Shown: piece after piece, positions 7,942-17,146 of the stretch | Position numbering within the stretch: the first letter of the stretch is position 1 | Layout of the letters: the number at the start of each line of letters is the position of its first letter | Source of the DNA: Kumtagia sp963820075 | GTDB lineage: Bacteria > Pseudomonadota > Alphaproteobacteria > Rhizobiales > Rhizobiaceae | Assembly: GCA_963820075.1 (NCBI GenBank) | Contig: CAWFYS010000013.1 | Location: 131,589-195,588, forward strand | Direction: 5' to 3' | DNA length: 64,000 nucleotides | Position numbers and translations under genes: made by a program | Notes under the pieces: model-generated | Database searches by the model: none | What the model was told of the DNA's origin: nothing | What the model saw: only the letters and a program-made list of their open reading frames with translations

Positions 7942-8874
7942 ATGTCACGCATCAGACTTCTCGCCCTGTCGGCCGGCCTGGCCGCGGCGCTTGCCTTTCC
8001 GGCCCTCGCGGCTGACGCCGAAAGCTGCCAAACCGTACGCCTCTCCGACGTAGGCTGGACCGACATTCAGGCGACCACGGGCGTCGCCTCCGTGCTTCTG
8101 ACCGCGCTCGGCTACGAGCCCGAGGTGATCCAGCTCTCCGTGCCGGTCACCTACGCATCGCTGAAGAACAACGATCTCGACGTGTTTCTGGGCAACTGGA
8201 TGCCGTCGATGACGAGCGACATCAAGGATTACACGGCCGAAGGTTCGGTCGAGACGATCAGCAAGAACCTGGACGGCGCCGGCTATGGCCTGGTCGTGCC
8301 GACCTATGTCGCCGAAGCAGGCGTCAAGACGCTCACCGACCTCGGCAAGTTCAAGGACAAGTTCGACGGCAAGATCTACGGCATCGAGGCCGGTAACGAC
8401 GGCAACCGCATCATTCTCGACATGATCTCGAAGCCCGAGAACAACCTCGAAGGCTTCGAACTGGTCGAATCGTCGGAAGCCGGCATGCTGACGCAGGCCG
8501 AGCAGATGATGAAGGACAATGAATGGATCGCCTTCCTCGGCTGGACGCCGCACCCGGTCATGGGTGAGATGAAGATCGCCTATCTGGACGGCATGGGCGA
8601 TTCCGGCTTCGGCGCCGCCACGGTTCATACGAATGTGCGCAAGGGCTTTCTGGCCGAGTGCCCGAATGTCGGCACCTTCATCAAGAACCTGAGTTTCGAT
8701 CTGTCCATGGAAAACACCATGATGGACGCGATCCTGAAAGGCGGCGATCCGAACACGGTCGCGACCGAATGGCTCAAGGCCAATCCGGATATCGTGACGC
8801 CCTGGCTCGCCGGTGTGACCACCTTCGACGGCGGCGACGCGGCGGCGGCCGTCAAGGCGGCGCTGGGCGGCTGA
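7942..8874 (+). CDS. choX: Choline ABC transporter, periplasmic binding protein
   Basis: A 310-residue protein with a clear Sec signal peptide ending ALAFPALAADA. The mature part has the OpuAC/ProX-type type II binding fold, with SDVGWTDIQATT, FLGNWMPSM and FLGWTPHPVMG. These provide the aromatic cage residues used by choline- and betaine-binding proteins of the ChoX type. It delivers choline to ChoW-ChoV at the inner membrane, feeding osmoprotectant and one-carbon metabolism. It is followed by an intrinsic terminator and then choW and choV. In the upstream gap, TGTCG and CGACA arms at 7803-7817 could be a regulatory inverted repeat, but this is weak. Confidence 0.93.
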   Translation: MSRIRLLALSAGLAAALAFPALAADAESCQTVRLSDVGWTDIQATTGVASVLLTALGYEPEVIQLSVPVTYASLKNNDLDVFLGNWMPSMTSDIKDYTAEGSVETISKNLDGAGYGLVVPTYVAEAGVKTLTDLGKFKDKFDGKIYGIEAGNDGNRIILDMISKPENNLEGFELVESSEAGMLTQAEQMMKDNEWIAFLGWTPHPVMGEMKIAYLDGMGDSGFGAATVHTNVRKGFLAECPNVGTFIKNLSFDLSMENTMMDAILKGGDPNTVATEWLKANPDIVTPWLAGVTTFDGGDAAAAVKAALGG

Positions 8875-8905
8875 GGCTGGGACCGGCATAGAACTCCGAC
8901 AAGCA

Positions 8906-8936
8906 GGGCAGCCGCCGCAAGTGGCTGCCCTTTTTT
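8906..8936 (+). terminator. Intrinsic terminator inside the cho operon
   Basis: GGGCAGCC and GGCTGCCC form a perfect 8-bp stem with a 9-base loop, followed directly by six T residues. It lies 31 bases after the choX stop. It fits partial termination that keeps the binding protein more abundant than the permease and ATPase. Confidence 0.85.
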
Positions 8937-8949
8937 CGAACGGTCACCC

Positions 8950-9011
8950 AAGCAGGTTTTGGAAAAGTGTCCCACGGTTTCCGACAGAAACCCGCGACAA
9001 GGCAAAAAGCT
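8950..9011 (-). repeat. Partial copy E of the dispersed repeat
   Basis: AAGCAGGTTTTGGAAAAGTG and ACGGTTTCCGACAGAAACC match one half of the ~105-bp repeat at about 85 percent by eye. The other half, with the GCGTGGGCGA palindrome, is missing. It sits between the choX terminator and choW. Confidence 0.65.
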
Positions 9012-9054
9012 GGACAGGCCGGTCGAAGCGGCCAAGCACCAAGATGAGGGGCGT

Positions 9055-9909
9055 ATGGATCCTGTTTCAAAACTATTGGCCGCCTACAAGATTCCGATCG
9101 GCGCCTGGGGGAAGGCGTTTTTCGAGTTTCTTACCGACAATTTCAACGCCTTCTTCCGTGGATTGTCCGGCGGGCTGAATTTCCTGCTCGACGGCATCGT
9201 CGACGGCCTGCTTGTTCTGCCTCCGGTTCTCCTGGCCGCGGCAATCGCCCTGCTCGCCTGGTATTTGCAGCGTTCGCGCGGGCTTGCGATCGGCGTTTTC
9301 CTCGGCCTCATCTTCATCATCAACCAGGCGCTGTGGAAGCAGACCGTCGAAACGCTGGTGCTGGTCGCGGCGGCCGCGGCCGCCTCGATGGCGATCGGCG
9401 TCCCGCTCGGCATATGGGCGGCGCACAAGCCGAAGGTCTATCGCGTGATGCTGCCGGTCCTCGATCTGATGCAGACGCTGCCGACCTTCGTCTACCTCAT
9501 CCCGGTGCTGACGCTGTTCGGTCTCGGCAACGCGCCGGGCCTCATCGTCACCATCATCTTCGTCATTCCGACCGCGGTGCGGCTCACCCATCTAGGCATG
9601 ACGAGCATTCCGAAGGCGATCGTCGAGGCTGGCGAATCCTTCGGCGCGACCAAAAGCCAGCTCTTGTGGAAGGTCGAACTGCCGGCCGCCCTGCCGACCA
9701 TCATGGCGGGCCTGACGCAGTGCATCATGCTGTCGCTGTCGATGGTGGTGTTCGCCGCGCTGATCGGCGCCGGCGGCCTCGGCACCGAGATCAACCGGGC
9801 GCTCGGCTCGCGCAAGATCGACCTCGGCCTTGAAGCCGGCCTGGCAATCGTCGTGCTGGCCATCGTGCTCGACCGGATGACCCGCATTGGCGTGGGAGGC
9901 AAGAAATGA
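9055..9909 (+). CDS. choW: Choline ABC transporter, permease
   Basis: A 284-residue inner-membrane protein starting MDPVSKLLAAYKI at 9055, with GAGGGG upstream. The longer in-frame start at 8959 lies in the repeat and is rejected. Several hydrophobic spans are visible, and the BPD-type inner-membrane permease signature lies around EAGESFGATKSQLLWKVELP, the loop that contacts the ATPase. It resembles ProW/ChoW. The stop overlaps the choV start (ATGA), indicating coupled translation. Confidence 0.92.
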   Translation: MDPVSKLLAAYKIPIGAWGKAFFEFLTDNFNAFFRGLSGGLNFLLDGIVDGLLVLPPVLLAAAIALLAWYLQRSRGLAIGVFLGLIFIINQALWKQTVETLVLVAAAAAASMAIGVPLGIWAAHKPKVYRVMLPVLDLMQTLPTFVYLIPVLTLFGLGNAPGLIVTIIFVIPTAVRLTHLGMTSIPKAIVEAGESFGATKSQLLWKVELPAALPTIMAGLTQCIMLSLSMVVFAALIGAGGLGTEINRALGSRKIDLGLEAGLAIVVLAIVLDRMTRIGVGGKK

Positions 9910-11087
9910 ACATCGCCGTCGATTTCAAGAATGTCGATATCGTCTTCGGCAATGATACGGCAGGTTCCCTGGCGCTGATCGACAAAGGCGCCTCGCGCGC
10001 CGAGATCCTCGAGCAGACCGGCAACGTGCTTGGCTGCGCGGGCGCCAACCTGACCGTCAACGAGGGCGAGATTTCCGTCCTCATGGGGCTGTCGGGGTCC
10101 GGCAAGTCGACGCTTTTGCGGGCCGTCAACCGGCTGAACCTCGTTTCGCGGGGGCAGGTGCTGGTGAAGGACGGCGACCGGCAGGTCGACGTCGTCTCCT
10201 GCGACGCGGCGACGCTGCGGCGGCTGCGCCAGAAGCAGGTCGCCATGGTGTTCCAGCAGTTCGGCCTGCTGCCATGGCGGACCGTGGAGGAGAATGTCGG
10301 CCTCGGGCTTGAGCTTTCCGGCGTGCCGGAAGCAGAGCGCAAGGCGCGCGTGCACAAGCAGCTGCAACTCGTGAACCTCGACCCATGGGCGCGCAAATAC
10401 GCGCATGAGCTTTCCGGCGGCATGCAGCAGCGCGTCGGGCTGGCGCGGGCCTTCGCCACCGAAGCGCCGATCCTGCTGATGGACGAGCCGTTCTCGGCGC
10501 TGGATCCGCTGATCCGAACCAAGCTGCAGGACGAACTTCTGCAGCTTCAGAAGACGCTGAAGAAGACGATCATTTTCGTCAGCCACGATCTGGAGGAGGC
10601 GCTGAAGATCGGCAATACGATCACGATCATGGAGGGCGGACGCATCGTGCAGTCGGGTCCGCCCGAGGATATCGTGCTCCGGCCCGCCAATGCCTATGTG
10701 CGCGACTTCATCGCCAACGTGAACCCGCTGTCGGTGCTGACGGCCTGGAACGTCATGCGCGGCAAGCACGAACTCGAAGCCGCCGGCGAAGGTTGGATCT
10801 GGCTCGACCGGCGGCGCACGACGCGCTTCAAGATCGATTCGGACGGGCTGGTGGCGGCGGCCGAGCGCCTCGGCAAGCCGGCCGTGTGGGTGTCGTGCTC
10901 GGACGTGGAGGGCCAGCCGGAAGATGCGGCGCAGGTGTTCTGGGCGACGCCCGGCACCTCACTGAAGACGGTCATGCTCGCCATGCACCGCTCGCAGACC
11001 GCGCCGGTGGCGCTGTTCGACGACCAGTCGCGCTTCGTCGGCGCGATCGGCATCAGGGACGTGCTGAGCGCGGTGTTGAGACGGTAG
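9906..11087 (+). CDS. choV: Choline ABC transporter, ATP-binding subunit
   Basis: A 393-residue protein with Walker A GLSGSGKST, Q-loop VFQQFGLLPW, signature LSGGMQQR, Walker B ILLMDEPFSALD and switch His in FVSHD. This is the ProV/ChoV arrangement. The C-terminal 110 residues form a region of the CBS-domain type used by betaine/choline importers for osmotic gating; only a degenerate CBS pattern is seen here. It overlaps choW by four bases, so it belongs to the same transcript. Confidence 0.93.
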   Translation: MNIAVDFKNVDIVFGNDTAGSLALIDKGASRAEILEQTGNVLGCAGANLTVNEGEISVLMGLSGSGKSTLLRAVNRLNLVSRGQVLVKDGDRQVDVVSCDAATLRRLRQKQVAMVFQQFGLLPWRTVEENVGLGLELSGVPEAERKARVHKQLQLVNLDPWARKYAHELSGGMQQRVGLARAFATEAPILLMDEPFSALDPLIRTKLQDELLQLQKTLKKTIIFVSHDLEEALKIGNTITIMEGGRIVQSGPPEDIVLRPANAYVRDFIANVNPLSVLTAWNVMRGKHELEAAGEGWIWLDRRRTTRFKIDSDGLVAAAERLGKPAVWVSCSDVEGQPEDAAQVFWATPGTSLKTVMLAMHRSQTAPVALFDDQSRFVGAIGIRDVLSAVLRR

Positions 11088-11409
11088 GCGAGGGATCCAG
11101 CGCCCTTGGTTTGCAGGTATCATGAGGGCTACTGATATCTCGCTGCGACGATCATCAGGCCGAGTGCGGTGATTTCAAGAGCCGGTCACGATGAGCCTGT
11201 CGAAGGACAGCGGCGCTTGGCAGTAGACCTAAGCCATCCGCGCTGCCAGCAGAAGCTGCCTCGAACACTCGGATTCCGCTCCGTCGATGGCGAAGGGCTG
11301 GTTCCGGCGGTTCGGGCCGACCGTCGCCGTCGCTTAAGAGCGGGATAGTGGACCGATCGGTTCGATCGTGGGAAAATGGCGGCGAGCAACCATCGGGAAC
11401 GCCCCGCCG
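11088..11409. other. Gap between choV and clpS, no gene recognised
   Basis: These 322 bases hold no convincing reading frame. The stretch GTCACGATGAGCCTGTCGAA is the kind of sequence often seen as a dispersed intergenic repeat in rhizobia. The longer frame over this region on the minus strand runs through clpS and is a shadow. The clpS promoter should lie here, but no clear -35/-10 pair was picked out. Confidence 0.5.
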
Positions 11410-11715
11410 ATGCCGGACACGGCCACCACGCCACGCATCAAGACCAAGCTGAAGGTCGAACGGCCGAAGCTTCATAAGGTCATACTGATAAACGACGATT
11501 TCACGCCGCGCGAATTCGTCGTCACGGTTCTCAAGGGCGAGTTCCGGCTCTCCGAAGACCAGGCCTACCGGGTCATGATCACCGCGCACCGGCGCGGCGT
11601 CTGCGTGGTCGCCGTGTTTCCGAAGGATGTCGCGGAGACCAAGGCGACGCGTGCGACCGACGCGGGCAAGGCGAAGGGCTATCCGCTGATGTTCACGACC
11701 GAACCGGAGGAGTGA
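11410..11715 (+). CDS. clpS: ATP-dependent Clp protease adaptor ClpS (ClpS2-like)
   Basis: A 101-residue protein starting MPDTATTPRIKTKLK at 11410. An upstream in-frame ATG at 11368 adds an unconserved tail. Core motifs are LINDDFTPREFVV (N-end substrate pocket) and AHRRGVCVVAVFPKDVAETK (ClpA contact face). ClpS hands N-degron substrates to ClpAP. The gene stands alone rather than next to clpA, and the FTPREF variant fits the second alphaproteobacterial paralogue, often called ClpS2, which has narrower substrate choice. The paralogue assignment is inference. Confidence 0.9.
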   Translation: MPDTATTPRIKTKLKVERPKLHKVILINDDFTPREFVVTVLKGEFRLSEDQAYRVMITAHRRGVCVVAVFPKDVAETKATRATDAGKAKGYPLMFTTEPEE

Positions 11716-11731
11716 GCGCCGGCATCGTCGG

Positions 11732-13798
11732 CTACCGCCCCTCGCGATACCACATCGAGCCGAACGCGAAGAGAAGCAGGGCAAGCCCGAAAAAGCCGGC
11801 GAACATCGGCACCCGCGAAACCGATTTGAGCACGCTGTCGCTGGTGGTGCGCAGGCCGATCCAGTCGCGGCCGGCCGCATCGGCGCGGCCGCGCACCGGC
11901 ACGATCGAGGGCAGGGAGACGCCGGCCACGCCGGCCAGCCGCCGCGCGCTGCCGCCGGTCGCCTCGGCGGTCGGCTTCAGGACCTGCTCGGTGGAAACCG
12001 TATCGGCAAACTCCGGCGCGTTGACCGGGCCGATATGGGCAAGCGCGGAAAGGTCGCCATTACCGATTTGATAAAGGCCGATTTCGGTGGTTTCGAGGCT
12101 TCCGGTAAAGAGGCCAGGCTCGGCGGAAGTGAGCGGAACGTCGATCGCCTTGCCCGACGGCGTGATCACCCGTGACGGCCCGGGATCATCGCTCATCGTC
12201 TGGCGGCGGATGTCGAGCACCATGCCGCGGCCGTCGGCCGTCAGGCGTTCCTCCTCCAGTTCCGGCTCCTGCATCAGCCAATGGGCGATGCGGCGGTAGA
12301 GCGCGACATGCGGACCGCCGCCCTCGAACCCGCGCGCCCACAGCCAGCCCTGGTCGGAGAGGAGCATGCCGACGCGTCCCTCGCCCTTGCGGTTCAACAG
12401 GAGCAGCGGCCTGTCGTCCGGCCCCTTCATCACGGCGACGCCGTCCGGCTGCTCGATGCCGATCATGCGGAACCAGCGGCTCCACTGCGGCGGCTCCGAG
12501 CCGGAGCCTTCGAGGCCGCGTGTCACCGGATGGCGTTTGCCCAACTCGGTGAGGCGCGGATAAAAGGCTTCGTCCAGCACCTCGCCGGTAGGCAGCGCCG
12601 GTAGCGCCGCCATGAGAGGTGTGTGTGAAATCGATGCATCGCCGGCATATTCCGGACCCGCGGCGATCAGCAGCGCACCGCCATTTTCCACATATTCGGC
12701 GATATAGTCGTAATAGAGGATCGGCAGCACGTCGCGGTGCTGGTAGCGGTCGAAGATGATCAGGTCGAAATCGTTGATCTTCTCGACAAACAGCTCGCGC
12801 GTCGGGAAGGCGATCAGCGACAATTCGTTGATCGGCGTGCCATCCTGCTTTTCCGGCGGGCGCAGGATGGTGAAATGAACGAGGTCGACGGAGGCGTCCG
12901 ACTTCAGGAGGTTGCGCCAGGTGCGCTCGCCGGCGTGCGGTTCACCGGAAACCAGCAGCACGCGAAGATTTTCGCGGATGCCGTCCAGCATGGCGATGGC
13001 GCGGTTGTTGGTGTCGGTCAGTTCGCCCTCGACCGGGTTGATGGCGAGTTCGACGATATTGCGGCCGGCACTGGGGATCGAGAGCTGAAGCTGCATCTCG
13101 CGGCCGATCTCGGCTCGTTCGACGGAGATCTGCTGGCCGTTCACCGATACGCGGACATCCACCGTTCCGCGCGGGCCGCCGGTCGCGATGACACGATAGG
13201 TCATGTCGATGGGCTTCCCGACAATGCCGAAACGCGGCGCGTTCTCGAACCGGATGCGCCGGTCCATTTCGTTTTCTTCGCCGGTGATCAGCGCGTGCAG
13301 TGGCGCCCCGATCGCCTCGGTGGTTTTGGGAACGTCGTGGACCTGTCCGTCGGTGATCATGACGGCGCCGCCGACACGCGAGGCCGGCACATCGCGGAAG
13401 GCGCTGTCCAGCGCGCCGAACAGCCGCGTTTCGGTGCGGTCGTCCGCCACGCTGGCCTTGCCAGCCTCGACGACGCGCACCTCGAACTGCTTGAAACGGG
13501 CGAGCCGTTCCTGCATGCCCGCGACGGCCTGGTCGGTCTGGCTGGTCCGCGCGCCGATGTCCTGGCTCTGGCTGCGGTCGACGATCAGCGCGACGACGCT
13601 TTTCATAGGCTCACGCTCTTCGTCGAGAAAGACCGGATTGACGAGCGCGCCCGCCAGCGCCAGCAGCGCCGCGAAACGCAGAAGAGCGCCGCGCTGGCGC
13701 AGCCACAGCCCCGTCAGCGCCAGCAGCGTTACCGGAAGGAGCACCGCGGCGAGCCACGGCAAGGGGAGCAGGGGCTCGAAGGCGATCGACCAGTTCAT
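11732..13798 (-). CDS. Large membrane protein of the MoxR/DUF58/DUF4159 cluster
   Basis: A 688-residue protein. Two hydrophobic spans at the N-terminus (residues about 12-30 and 38-58) and one at the C-terminus (about 662-682) anchor it. The body begins with a VWA-like segment (VALIVDRSQSQDIG), then has Rossmann-like elements with LRVLLVSGEPHAGER and DFDLIIFDRYQ, resembling the glutamine-amidotransferase-like fold seen in such clusters. The MIDAS motif is DRSQS, so the metal site may be altered. It is the last gene of a minus-strand set with MoxR ATPase, DUF58 and DUF4159 proteins. Such clusters are linked to cell-envelope integrity, but the exact job is not known. Confidence 0.8.
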   Translation of the reverse strand: MNWSIAFEPLLPLPWLAAVLLPVTLLALTGLWLRQRGALLRFAALLALAGALVNPVFLDEEREPMKSVVALIVDRSQSQDIGARTSQTDQAVAGMQERLARFKQFEVRVVEAGKASVADDRTETRLFGALDSAFRDVPASRVGGAVMITDGQVHDVPKTTEAIGAPLHALITGEENEMDRRIRFENAPRFGIVGKPIDMTYRVIATGGPRGTVDVRVSVNGQQISVERAEIGREMQLQLSIPSAGRNIVELAINPVEGELTDTNNRAIAMLDGIRENLRVLLVSGEPHAGERTWRNLLKSDASVDLVHFTILRPPEKQDGTPINELSLIAFPTRELFVEKINDFDLIIFDRYQHRDVLPILYYDYIAEYVENGGALLIAAGPEYAGDASISHTPLMAALPALPTGEVLDEAFYPRLTELGKRHPVTRGLEGSGSEPPQWSRWFRMIGIEQPDGVAVMKGPDDRPLLLLNRKGEGRVGMLLSDQGWLWARGFEGGGPHVALYRRIAHWLMQEPELEEERLTADGRGMVLDIRRQTMSDDPGPSRVITPSGKAIDVPLTSAEPGLFTGSLETTEIGLYQIGNGDLSALAHIGPVNAPEFADTVSTEQVLKPTAEATGGSARRLAGVAGVSLPSIVPVRGRADAAGRDWIGLRTTSDSVLKSVSRVPMFAGFFGLALLLFAFGSMWYREGR

Positions 13799-13865
13799 GA
13801 GCGGATGCCCTGGTTTCTGGGGAACAGCCGGTCGAGAAGGCGATCGCCGGTGTTCTGGCGCTGCC

Positions 13866-13970
13866 TAAGCAGACTTGCGTGGCTTCGCCCACGCTTCGCC
13901 TGCTTAGCCTCTTGTTTTGTCGCAGGTTTCTGTCGGAAAACCGTCACACACTTTTCCGGAACCTGCTTAG
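13866..13970 (+). repeat. Dispersed ~105-bp repeat, copy B
   Basis: It begins TAAGCAGACTTGCGTGGC and ends GGAACCTGCTTAG. It is nearly identical to copy A. The termini CTAAGCAGA and CCTGCTTAG are roughly inverted, so the whole unit can fold. It lies in the 281-base gap between the two large membrane protein genes. Confidence 0.8.
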
Positions 13971-14079
13971 TTGGACGAGCGTTGCGCCAGGCGTGCGCCT
14001 CCGTGAAGGGCAAGGCGCGCGCGCCATTTGCGTGAGGAACGTCAGGCGGGGCGACTCGCGCGACATGTCCGGCCATATC

Positions 14080-16899
14080 CTATTGCCCCAGCCGTTCGAG
14101 CAGCTCCGGCACGTGCACCTGATCGGACTTGTAGTTGCCGGTCAGCATGTACATGACGATGTTGGCGCCCGCGCGCAGCGAATAGATCCGCTGCATCGGA
14201 TCGGACGGCACGGTCGGCAGCATCGGGTCGCCGCGTTCGTCCACCGCCCAGGCACCCGCGAAATCGTTGGAGGTGATCATGATCGGCGTGACCCCGTCGC
14301 CGGTGCGCACCGGCCGGTTGTCCGTGTTCGTGGCTTCCAGCGACGCCTCGACCCAGAGCTGCCCTCCGCCGAAGCGGCCGGGGAACTCCGGCAGGATGAA
14401 GAAAGCCTTCGTCAAGACATGGTCCGCAGGGACCGGCTCCAGCGGCGGGACGTTGAGGTCGCCCAGTATTTCGCGCAGGCGCTGCGTCGCCGGGCTGGTC
14501 GAATTTTGCAGCGACATCGCGTATTCATCGCGCGTATCGAACAGAACCGTCCCGCCGCCTTTCATATATTCGTCGATGCGCGCGATCGCTGCCGGGGAGG
14601 CCATGGCGGCGTTCGCGTCGATCGGCCAGTATATGAGCGGGAAGAAGGCAAGTTCATCCTGTTCGAGATTGACGCCGGCCGGCTCGCCCGGTTCCAGCGC
14701 GGTTTTCTCGCTCAGAAAATGCGTCAGCCCTGACAGCCCGGCCCGGCTGATCGCGTCGATGCTCGCATCGCCGGTGATCACATAGGCCAGACGCGTGACG
14801 GATATAGCGTCGATCGCCTGCGCGTCGCCCGGCTTGGAATCCACGGCCAACGCTTTCGGCGCGAAGGACAGCAGCGATAGAACAGCCATCAGCGCGATCG
14901 CAGCCGCCGCGGCGCCGCCTGTGGCCCGGCGCCACCGGTGAAAGATGCCGGCCAGCCAAAGCACGATAAGACCGTCCGCCGCCAGCAGCACAAGGGCCGC
15001 CAGCAGCAAGGGACCCTTCATGTCTCGCAATTCGTCGAGCGCATATCGCTCATTCACCACGGGCACGGACAGGTCGGGCCGCGCCAGCGGCGTCAGTGCA
15101 GCGTTCGCCGTCAGCAGATTGTGGGCGAAGACACCGTCTTCGGTCCCATACAGCCCCGGCGGATTCTCAAGGGTCACGGCGATATTCCCGGATCCGACTT
15201 GCAACGGCCTTTCGTCCGCGCCGGGCGGTACGATCTGTCCGTCGGCCGCAATCATACGATATGGCGGAAGCGAAGTCGCCACCTGGCTTTCGGCAGTGGT
15301 TGCCACAACCCCCTGATTTCGCGACAATTGCACGATGCGGCGCAGCATTTCCACGAAGGTGCCCGAAATCGGCAGATTCGACCAGGTCGCATTCGGCGTG
15401 ACATGGAAGAACACGACCATCCCCTTGCCGCGACGGTCGGCTGTCACCAGCGGCGTGCCGTCGGCAAGCGTCGCCCATGTATGGTCGACGAGATCCGGTG
15501 TCGGCTCGGCCAGCACCTGCCGCGTCACCATGACGTCGGACGGCGGGGATAGATCCGCGAATGGCCCGTTGCGAGGAAATTCCGTTACCGGCTGCGGTTC
15601 CGTCCAGGAGAGCGAGCCGCCAAGAAGCCGCTCGCCCAGCCGCAGCGGCACCGGAAGCAACGCTTCGTCGTTGCCGGTCGACAGAAGGCGCGAGCTTGCG
15701 AACCGGACCAGCGTGCCGCCGTTTTCCATCCACTCGATCAGCGACGCGCGGGCACTGTCCGGGATCGTTCCGACGTCGCCCATGATGATCACGGCAGGTT
15801 TCCGGGCGAGCAGTTGCGGAATGGCCTCGCTCAGATCCGGGCTTTCCGGTTCGCTGAGATCGGCGAAAGGCTCGAGCGCTCGGCGGATGTAGTAGAGGGG
15901 CGAAAGCAATTGCCGGCCTTCATCGTCCGGCGCCTGCGCCAGCAGGCCAACCTGCCGTCGCTTGGCCGTCTCGTCGAGCACGCGCACGGCGCCTGCATGT
16001 CCCTCGCCATCCAGCACGATCGAGGCGAAGTCGTTGCGAAGTTCGAACGGAACGACAATCTCCCCGGTCGCTGTCGTTTCGCCGGGCCGGAACGTCAGGG
16101 CCGCGTCGCCGATGCGCCGGCCCTTGCTGTCGAATGCGCCGGCTGTCATGAATTTGGGCGCGCCGGAGAGAGCCCGAACCGCGGTAACGAGGAACCGGTC
16201 GACGGCGTTGTCGGCGGCGGTCAGTCCCACAACATTCAGGCTGTCGGGCGCCGCCCAGACGACGTTCGCCGGCTTTTGCGCCAGCAGTCTCGCAAAGGAC
16301 GCCTGATCATCCGCTGCGGCCAGGCCGTCGGTCAGCAGCGCCAGCGTAGCGCCGGGAGTGGTGTTCAAGGCGTTGGCCACGCTTGCATAAATGTCCGCGC
16401 GGTTGGCGGGAATCGGACGCGGCTTGACGGCGTTCAGGCGGTCGCGCGCTTCCCCCGCGGTGAAAGGTCCGATCTGTGCATTGGGCCGCTCGGCCGTGAA
16501 GGCGAGAAGGATCGGTATCTCGTTCTGCTCGGCGTCGGCGATCAGGCGCCCGGCTGTCGCCACGCGCTGGTCCCAGTCGCCGGCGCTCGCCCAGCTATTG
16601 TCCATGACGAGCGCAAGGACGCTGCCGCCGGTCGGCACCCTTTCGCGCGGATTGAACACCGGCTCGGCAAGCGCGAAAATGATCAGGGCTGCCAGAACGA
16701 GCCTGAGCAGCGTCAGCCACCATGGGCTCTGGTGCGGCGTCTCCTCGCGCTTCAGCACCTTTGCCAGGATGCTGAGCGGCGGAAACACCTCGATCTGCGG
16801 GCGCGGCGGGGTCAGCCGCAGCAGCCACCAGATGACCGGCAGGGCGAGCAGGCCCCACAGAATGGCCGGAAAGCCGAAGGAGAGCGGCAGCCAGCTCAT
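14080..16899 (-). CDS. DUF4159 protein with BatA-type N-terminus
   Basis: A 939-residue inner-membrane protein. The chosen ATG at 16899 gives MSWLPLSFGFPAILWGLLAL, the aerotolerance-regulator (BatA) N-terminal hairpin of two membrane spans. The in-frame start at 16950 reads through a repeat and is rejected. A VWA-like segment follows (VLALVMDNSWASAGDW; the MIDAS is DNSWA, so degenerate). Further membrane spans lie near 640-700, and the C-terminal 210 residues are the DUF4159 domain, with FFPLIYWPID and LFDTRDEY. It works with the adjacent MoxR ATPase and DUF58 protein; the target is unknown. Confidence 0.87.
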   Translation of the reverse strand: MSWLPLSFGFPAILWGLLALPVIWWLLRLTPPRPQIEVFPPLSILAKVLKREETPHQSPWWLTLLRLVLAALIIFALAEPVFNPRERVPTGGSVLALVMDNSWASAGDWDQRVATAGRLIADAEQNEIPILLAFTAERPNAQIGPFTAGEARDRLNAVKPRPIPANRADIYASVANALNTTPGATLALLTDGLAAADDQASFARLLAQKPANVVWAAPDSLNVVGLTAADNAVDRFLVTAVRALSGAPKFMTAGAFDSKGRRIGDAALTFRPGETTATGEIVVPFELRNDFASIVLDGEGHAGAVRVLDETAKRRQVGLLAQAPDDEGRQLLSPLYYIRRALEPFADLSEPESPDLSEAIPQLLARKPAVIIMGDVGTIPDSARASLIEWMENGGTLVRFASSRLLSTGNDEALLPVPLRLGERLLGGSLSWTEPQPVTEFPRNGPFADLSPPSDVMVTRQVLAEPTPDLVDHTWATLADGTPLVTADRRGKGMVVFFHVTPNATWSNLPISGTFVEMLRRIVQLSRNQGVVATTAESQVATSLPPYRMIAADGQIVPPGADERPLQVGSGNIAVTLENPPGLYGTEDGVFAHNLLTANAALTPLARPDLSVPVVNERYALDELRDMKGPLLLAALVLLAADGLIVLWLAGIFHRWRRATGGAAAAAIALMAVLSLLSFAPKALAVDSKPGDAQAIDAISVTRLAYVITGDASIDAISRAGLSGLTHFLSEKTALEPGEPAGVNLEQDELAFFPLIYWPIDANAAMASPAAIARIDEYMKGGGTVLFDTRDEYAMSLQNSTSPATQRLREILGDLNVPPLEPVPADHVLTKAFFILPEFPGRFGGGQLWVEASLEATNTDNRPVRTGDGVTPIMITSNDFAGAWAVDERGDPMLPTVPSDPMQRIYSLRAGANIVMYMLTGNYKSDQVHVPELLERLGQ

Positions 16900-16944
16900 G
16901 CGGGATGCCTTTGGGGGGGTGGAGCAGCGGCGCTTCGCCTCGTC

Positions 16945-17133
16945 CGGCACCCCTCATCCGACCTCGCTGCGCTCGGCCACCTTCTCCCACAAGGGGAGAA
17001 GGTGGAGCGCTGCCGCTGCGCTTGCGCCAATCGTGAACGCTGGAGATTTGCCGGGACGTCGGCGCGAAACTCCGCCTTCTCCCCTTGTGGGAGAAGGTGC
17101 CTGAACGGAGTGAAGGCGGATGAGGGGTGCGGG
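16945..17133. repeat. Inverted pair of CTTCTCC palindromic repeats
   Basis: The left copy (16948-17008) reads CCCTCATCCGACCTCG and CCTTCTCCCACAAGGGGAG; the right copy (17075-17133) reads CTTCTCCCCTTGTGGGAGAA and GCGGATGAGGGG. Each folds alone, and together they form a long inverted repeat around a 66-base spacer. They fill the gap between the DUF58 and DUF4159 genes. Confidence 0.75.
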
Positions 17134-17146
17134 GCGGAATGCACCA

